From positions 1 through 19,206 of the forward strand of contig QQUK01000046.1 in the NCBI GenBank assembly GCA_008501655.1: a stretch of 19,206 nt of DNA, in the 5' to 3' direction. The DNA comes from Calditrichota bacterium (lineage in GTDB: Bacteria > Zixibacteria > MSB-5A5 > GN15 > FEB-12). Below the pieces are notes generated by a model. That model saw only the letters and a list, made by a program, of their open reading frames with translations. It was not told the DNA's origin and made no database searches. This document shows, piece after piece, positions 15,472 through 19,206 of the stretch. The position numbers and the translations under genes were made by a program. Position 1 is the first letter of the stretch, and every line of letters starts with the position of its first letter.

Positions 15472-16323
15472 ATGAAAAAAACAATTCTCACATTACTCGC
15501 TTTGACACTCTGTGCCGGTTTTGTAATCTCCGGTCAGACTGTTACTATTAAAGGCTCTGACACATTGGTCCGTTTGGGACAGCGTTGGGCTGAAGAGTAT
15601 ATGAAAGCAAATCCGGAAGCTGTTATTCAGGTCTCCGGTGGTGGTTCCGGTACCGGTATTGCTGCACTTCTAAACGGTGCGACTGATATCTGTGAAGCAT
15701 CACGTGACATGAAAGAAAAAGAATATAAACTTGCCGAGAAAAAAGGTATCACACCTTACCGTGTATCCGTTGCCCTTGACGGTATTGCTGTATTCTTAAA
15801 CGATAAAAACCCGGTAACAGAACTTTCTCTCTCACAGTTAAAAGGTATCTACACCGGTGCTATCACCAACTGGAAAGAGGTAGGCGGTCCCGATAATATG
15901 ATTATCCTTTATGGTCGCGAAAATAATTCAGGAACCTACGCATTCTTTAAAAAACGTGTGCTTGATGGTGAGGATTATGATGACAAAACACAGACACTTC
16001 CGGGTACCGCAGCTGTAGTAAACGCTGTAGCAAAAGATGAATTAGGTATCGGGTATGGCGGTATCGCATGGGCAACCGATGTGAAATTTGCTGCTGTAAA
16101 AGATGGTGATACAGCTGATGCAGTTATCCCTTCAATTGAATCTGTCTCTAACGGCTCTTATCCGATTTCCCGCGACCTCTACTGGTTCTTCAACGGTAAA
16201 CCGGAAGGCGAACTGAAAAAACTTCTCAACTGGTGTCTCTCTGAAGAAGGACAGAAAGTATCTGCTTCAATCGATTACGTTCCGCTTTCAAAAGAAAAAG
16301 CAATGGAAAATATGATTAAATAA
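15472..16323 (+). CDS. pstS: Periplasmic phosphate-binding protein PstS
   Basis: This 283-residue substrate-binding protein of the high-affinity phosphate ABC importer has a signal peptide (MKKTILTLLALTL..., cleavage near residue 21). The segment LTLC lacks a proper lipobox, so it is probably soluble. Phosphate-contact motifs are KGSDTL (27-32), SGGGSGTG (55-62), ASR (76-78) and R149 with SGT (153-155). The frame is open upstream to a TTG at 15445, but AAGGAA at 15456-15461 and the signal-peptide geometry favour the ATG at 15472. It directly follows the barrel gene and precedes pstC, with a strong hairpin in the pstS-pstC gap. That hairpin would favour excess PstS over the membrane parts. Transcription is probably PhoB-dependent from the upstream site. 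Confidence 0.96.
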   Translation: MKKTILTLLALTLCAGFVISGQTVTIKGSDTLVRLGQRWAEEYMKANPEAVIQVSGGGSGTGIAALLNGATDICEASRDMKEKEYKLAEKKGITPYRVSVALDGIAVFLNDKNPVTELSLSQLKGIYTGAITNWKEVGGPDNMIILYGRENNSGTYAFFKKRVLDGEDYDDKTQTLPGTAAVVNAVAKDELGIGYGGIAWATDVKFAAVKDGDTADAVIPSIESVSNGSYPISRDLYWFFNGKPEGELKKLLNWCLSEEGQKVSASIDYVPLSKEKAMENMIK

Positions 16324-16356
16324 TTCCTTATATTTTTACCCTTTGAGTAATACAAA

Positions 16357-16385
16357 TACGGGGGATAGAAAAACTATCCCCCGTA
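16357..16385 (+). other. Intercistronic stem-loop between pstS and pstC
   Basis: TACGGGGGATAG (16357-16368) and CTATCCCCCGTA (16374-16385) form a perfect 12-bp stem with an AAAAA loop. It is followed by a run of As, not Ts, so it is not a standard intrinsic terminator on the plus strand. It is better explained as an RNA-stabilising or processing element protecting the pstS 3' end. Confidence 0.7.
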
Positions 16386-16410
16386 AAAAAAAGATGATGA
16401 TGAAGAAAAG

Positions 16411-17370
16411 ATGAAAAAATTTAATTTTAAGAAAAAATCAAAAATTGGTGAATATATTGGTGAGAAATTTATCACTTTAAATGCCTATGTTGCGCTTATC
16501 GCCATCCTTTTGATTTTTATATTTATATTCAAAGAATCTCTTCCAATTTTTTATGATGAGTTTATTCAGGAAGAAGCATCTATTGATAAAATGATTTTCA
16601 AACAATCGTTTGCCGAAGGGAGAGAACCAAAATTCTCCTGGCAGCCGAATTCAGACAACCCGCGCTATTCTCTGCTTCCTCTTGTTATCGGGACATTCAA
16701 GGCGGCGCTTATCGCTATGTTGTTTGCAGTTCCCCTTGGTGTGGGAGGTGCCATTTACTCTTCCCAGTTTGCCTCAAAAAGGATGCGGGAGATTATTAAA
16801 CCGGTGATAGAACTTCTCTCAGGGATTCCATCGGTAGTTTTAGGCTTTTTTGCGCTCCTTGTGCTGGCGACATTTTTGCAGAACGTATTCGGATTTACCT
16901 ATAGATTAAATGCGATCAACGCCGGGATAGCGCTTGGACTTGCGGTCATACCGATTATTTTTACAATCTCCGAAGATGCCCTGACATCGGTACCGCAGTC
17001 TTTGAAAGATGCAGCATTGGCATTAGGTGCCAATCCCTGGCAGGTTTCTTTTACCATGACCTTACCCGCTGCTATGCCCGGAATCGCTGCCGGGATAGTC
17101 TTAGGCTTTGGACGTGCTGTTGGTGAAACTATGATTGTATTAATGGCGTCGGGTAATGCCGCAATTGTATCAGCAAACCTTGCTGATTCTATCAGGACAT
17201 TTTCTGCAACCATCGCAGCTGAGCTTGCCGAAGTTGTCTTTGGTTCAGCGCACTACAATGTCCTCTTTTTCTTAGGAACCCTTCTTTTTGTATTCACATT
17301 CTTTATCAACTTAAGTGGTGATATGATTTTAGTGAAACTTAAAGAGAAAATCCAAGGGAAGGCGTCCTGA
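16411..17370 (+). CDS. pstC: Phosphate ABC transporter permease PstC
   Basis: This inner-membrane permease subunit has 319 residues, the same length as E. coli PstC. It has an N-terminal helix (about 26-45), a short periplasmic loop (about 46-88), then the BPD transporter core with helices starting at LLPLVIGTFKAALIAML and SGIPSVVLGFFALLVLA. The cytoplasmic EAA loop is EDALTSVPQSLKDAALALGA, from residue 188, which docks on PstB. Arg and Glu residues in GFGRAVGETMIVLMASGN match the family's conserved channel-gating segment. The upstream ribosome-binding site is weak (purine-rich GAAGAAAAG). Its TGA stop shares one base with the pstA ATG (TGATG), showing translational coupling. Confidence 0.96.
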   Translation: MKKFNFKKKSKIGEYIGEKFITLNAYVALIAILLIFIFIFKESLPIFYDEFIQEEASIDKMIFKQSFAEGREPKFSWQPNSDNPRYSLLPLVIGTFKAALIAMLFAVPLGVGGAIYSSQFASKRMREIIKPVIELLSGIPSVVLGFFALLVLATFLQNVFGFTYRLNAINAGIALGLAVIPIIFTISEDALTSVPQSLKDAALALGANPWQVSFTMTLPAAMPGIAAGIVLGFGRAVGETMIVLMASGNAAIVSANLADSIRTFSATIAAELAEVVFGSAHYNVLFFLGTLLFVFTFFINLSGDMILVKLKEKIQGKAS

Positions 17371-18320
17371 TGACGACTGCGACAAAACCTCTGACTAAAG
17401 ATAATCTTTCAGAGCATTTTAAGCCAAAAACAACAGGTAATATTCCCCGTGGACTTACCTTTACCGCTGTCCTGATAGTCTCAGCTATCCTTGCTGTAAT
17501 TCTCGGTAATATTATCTGGGGTGGATATGCAACTATCAGCTATGATTTCCTTTCATCACCTCCGGAAAACGGGATGGAAGGCGGTGGTATTTTTCCTGCT
17601 ATCTTTGGAACGGTTGCTCTTGTTATTCTGATGTCAATCGCTGTAGTACCAATCGGAGTCATGACAGCTATATATCTCCACGAGTATACATCGCCACTTT
17701 CTAAAACGACACGCCTTATCAGAGTAGCAATCAACAATCTCGCCGGGGTTCCCTCGATAGTCTTTGGACTTTTTGGACTTGGATTTTTTATCGGATTTAT
17801 TGGCGGGGGACTCGATGCCATATTTTATGATTCGGCCCGTCCGATATGGGGACAGCCGGCAATCATCTGGGCATCTTTGACCCTTTCCCTCCTGACTCTT
17901 CCGGTAGTTATCGTATCAACCGAAGAAGCTCTCCGCACAATTCCTGAAGATATAAAAAATGCTTCCTATGCCCTTGGTGCCACCAAACTGCAGACAATCA
18001 GAAAGATTATCATTCCCCAGGCACTCCCCGGTATTCTTACCGGAGCAATTCTGGCCGTTAACCGCGGAGCCGGTGAAGTCGCACCGATTATGTTTACCGG
18101 TGCTGCATATTACCTCCCTTACCTCCCGACAAAACTAAACGACCAGTTCATGGAAATGGGTTACCACATTTATGTCATGGCGACTCAATCACCGGACATT
18201 GAAAAGACCAAACCGATTCTGTACGGAACGGTACTGGTACTTTTGATATTGACCTTTTTACTAAATTTTATTGCTATATATATGAGATCCAAATTAAGAA
18301 GAAGAAAAGTGAGTTCATAA
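17370..18320 (+). CDS. pstA: Phosphate ABC transporter permease PstA
   Basis: This 316-residue second permease subunit pairs with PstC in the inner membrane. A hydrophilic N-terminal extension of about 28 residues (rich in Thr/Lys) precedes the first helix. The family block GGIFPAIFGTVALVILMS, NLAGVPSIVFGLFGLGFF, the EAA loop from residue 185 (EEALRTIPEDIKNASYALGA) and NRGAGEVAPIMFTGAAYYLP identify PstA. In the same block Arg and Glu occur in RGAGEVAP, the PstA counterpart of the PstC gating residues. A basic tail (RSKLRRRK) ends the protein. It overlaps pstC by one base and is followed 4 bp later by pstB. Confidence 0.96.
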   Translation: MTTATKPLTKDNLSEHFKPKTTGNIPRGLTFTAVLIVSAILAVILGNIIWGGYATISYDFLSSPPENGMEGGGIFPAIFGTVALVILMSIAVVPIGVMTAIYLHEYTSPLSKTTRLIRVAINNLAGVPSIVFGLFGLGFFIGFIGGGLDAIFYDSARPIWGQPAIIWASLTLSLLTLPVVIVSTEEALRTIPEDIKNASYALGATKLQTIRKIIIPQALPGILTGAILAVNRGAGEVAPIMFTGAAYYLPYLPTKLNDQFMEMGYHIYVMATQSPDIEKTKPILYGTVLVLLILTFLLNFIAIYMRSKLRRRKVSS

Positions 18321-18324
18321 CGAA

Positions 18325-19140
18325 ATGTTTCAAACTATGATTGAAGATGATAAAATTCAAAACGACCAGACATTGATTCCATCTAAGAATGTCAAGATGA
18401 TGATCAAAGATGTCGATTTCTTTTATGGAAATCAGCAGGCATTGTACGATGTCTCCCTTGATATCATAGAACACGATGTCACCGCATTAATAGGACCATC
18501 CGGCTGCGGAAAATCAACTTTCCTGCGTACCTTAAACAGAATGAATGACACTATCCCCGGTACCAAATTGACCGGTGAAGTTTATCTCGATGCTGTTAAT
18601 ATTTACAAAGGGTATAAAGATGTATCAATGCTCCGCACAAAAGTCGGTATGGTATTCCAGCGTTCAAACCCGTTTCCGAAATCAATATTTGACAATGTAG
18701 CTTACGGGCTTCGGGTTAATGGAATTGTAGATAAAAATGTAATTGCAGAAGCTGTCGAGGAAACTCTGCAGAAAGCTTTCCTCTGGGAAGAAGTCAAAGA
18801 CAAGCTGGACAAATCAGCCTATCTGCTCTCAGGCGGTCAGCAGCAGCGTTTGTGTATTGCACGCGCTTTAGCTATCCAGCCGGAAGTTATCCTGATGGAC
18901 GAGCCGGCTTCGGCATTAGACCCGCTCTCTACCTCAAAAATCGAAGATTTGATTAACGAACTGAAAAAGAACTACACCATCATCATTGTTACCCACAATA
19001 TGCAGCAGGCAGCCCGTATTTCCGATACGACCGCATTCTTCTATGAAGGTGTCCTAATAGAATCCGGACCGACCAAAAAGATTTTCACTAAACCGGAAAA
19101 GAAAAAAACCGAAGATTATATCACCGGAAGATTCGGTTAA
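18325..19140 (+). CDS. pstB: Phosphate ABC transporter ATPase PstB
   Basis: This 271-residue ATPase powers PstCA. Walker A is GPSGCGKST (57-65, Lys63), the ABC signature is LSGGQ (168-172), and Walker B is VILMDEP with Asp192 and catalytic Glu193. The switch His lies in IIVTHNMQQAARISD. The stretch GMVFQRSNPFPKSIFDNVAYGLR is the Q-loop region specific to PstB. About 25 residues precede the usual start (V-K-M-M-I-K-D-V), so translation could also begin at the ATG at 18337; no clear Shine-Dalgarno sequence decides. It ends the transporter set and is followed 14 bp later by phoU. Confidence 0.96.
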   Translation: MFQTMIEDDKIQNDQTLIPSKNVKMMIKDVDFFYGNQQALYDVSLDIIEHDVTALIGPSGCGKSTFLRTLNRMNDTIPGTKLTGEVYLDAVNIYKGYKDVSMLRTKVGMVFQRSNPFPKSIFDNVAYGLRVNGIVDKNVIAEAVEETLQKAFLWEEVKDKLDKSAYLLSGGQQQRLCIARALAIQPEVILMDEPASALDPLSTSKIEDLINELKKNYTIIIVTHNMQQAARISDTTAFFYEGVLIESGPTKKIFTKPEKKKTEDYITGRFG

Positions 19141-19154
19141 TAACAGGAGTTATA

Positions 19155-19206
19155 ATGACTAAGCATTTTGAAAATGAAATAGATAGACTAAAAAAGAAAG
19201 TCCTTT
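19155..19206 (+). CDS. phoU: PhoU phosphate-signalling protein (5' end only)
   Basis: An ATG at 19155 with a good ribosome-binding site (AGGAG, 19145-19149) opens a frame running off the window. The 17 visible residues (MTKHFENEIDRLKKKVL) match the N-terminal helix typical of PhoU, the cytoplasmic metal-binding helical-bundle protein that links PstB status to PhoR. The position directly after pstB supports this strongly; too little is visible for domain evidence. Confidence 0.85.
   Translation, partial: MTKHFENEIDRLKKKVL

Overview
The window looks like chromosomal DNA of an AT-rich, Gram-negative-type (two-membrane) bacterium, most likely from the Fibrobacterota-Chlorobi-Bacteroidota (FCB) superphylum or an allied candidate phylum such as Zixibacteria or Marinimicrobia. 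The main clues are a secreted protein ending in a type IX secretion (Por) sorting domain, FG-GAP and thrombospondin-type-3 repeats, a GTP-type PEP carboxykinase, an RND efflux system and a predicted outer-membrane barrel. No rRNA or other phylogenetic marker is present, so the placement is inference. No insertion sequence, CRISPR array, tRNA or rRNA was seen.

Left half (1-11349, all genes on the minus strand). A heavy-metal efflux operon runs leftward: a small Cys/His-rich exported protein (4175-4594), a lipoprotein RND adaptor (2567-4096) and a CzcA/CusA-type RND pump cut by the window edge (1-2561). No outer-membrane channel gene (CzcC/TolC type) lies in the window. Upstream are a beta-carbonic anhydrase (4675-5268), a large calcium-repeat protein with a type IX sorting tail (5348-8128), GTP-dependent PEP carboxykinase (8320-10131) and a lipoprotein with a Thr/Val repeat stalk (10666-11349). 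Strong minus-strand intrinsic terminators separate several of these units. The 10132-10665 gap is rich in hairpins and may encode a small RNA.

Right half (11696-19206, all genes on the plus strand). This is a complete phosphate-starvation module: response regulator phoB, sensor kinase phoR (GTGA overlap), an outer-membrane barrel protein, pstS, pstC, pstA, pstB and the first codons of phoU. Direct repeats of TTAACA with 11-bp periodicity upstream of the barrel gene are a candidate PhoB box. PhoR/PhoB would sense low phosphate and switch on the barrel-pst-phoU operon. The barrel would admit phosphate across the outer membrane, PstS would bind it, PstCAB would import it with ATP, and PhoU would signal back to PhoR.

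Most of the window is well-known core and transport biology. The less ordinary parts are the metal-binding additions of the efflux operon, the structured intergenic region 10364-10650, the repeat lipoprotein, two promoters placed to give nearly leaderless transcripts, and the barrel gene built into the Pho operon.
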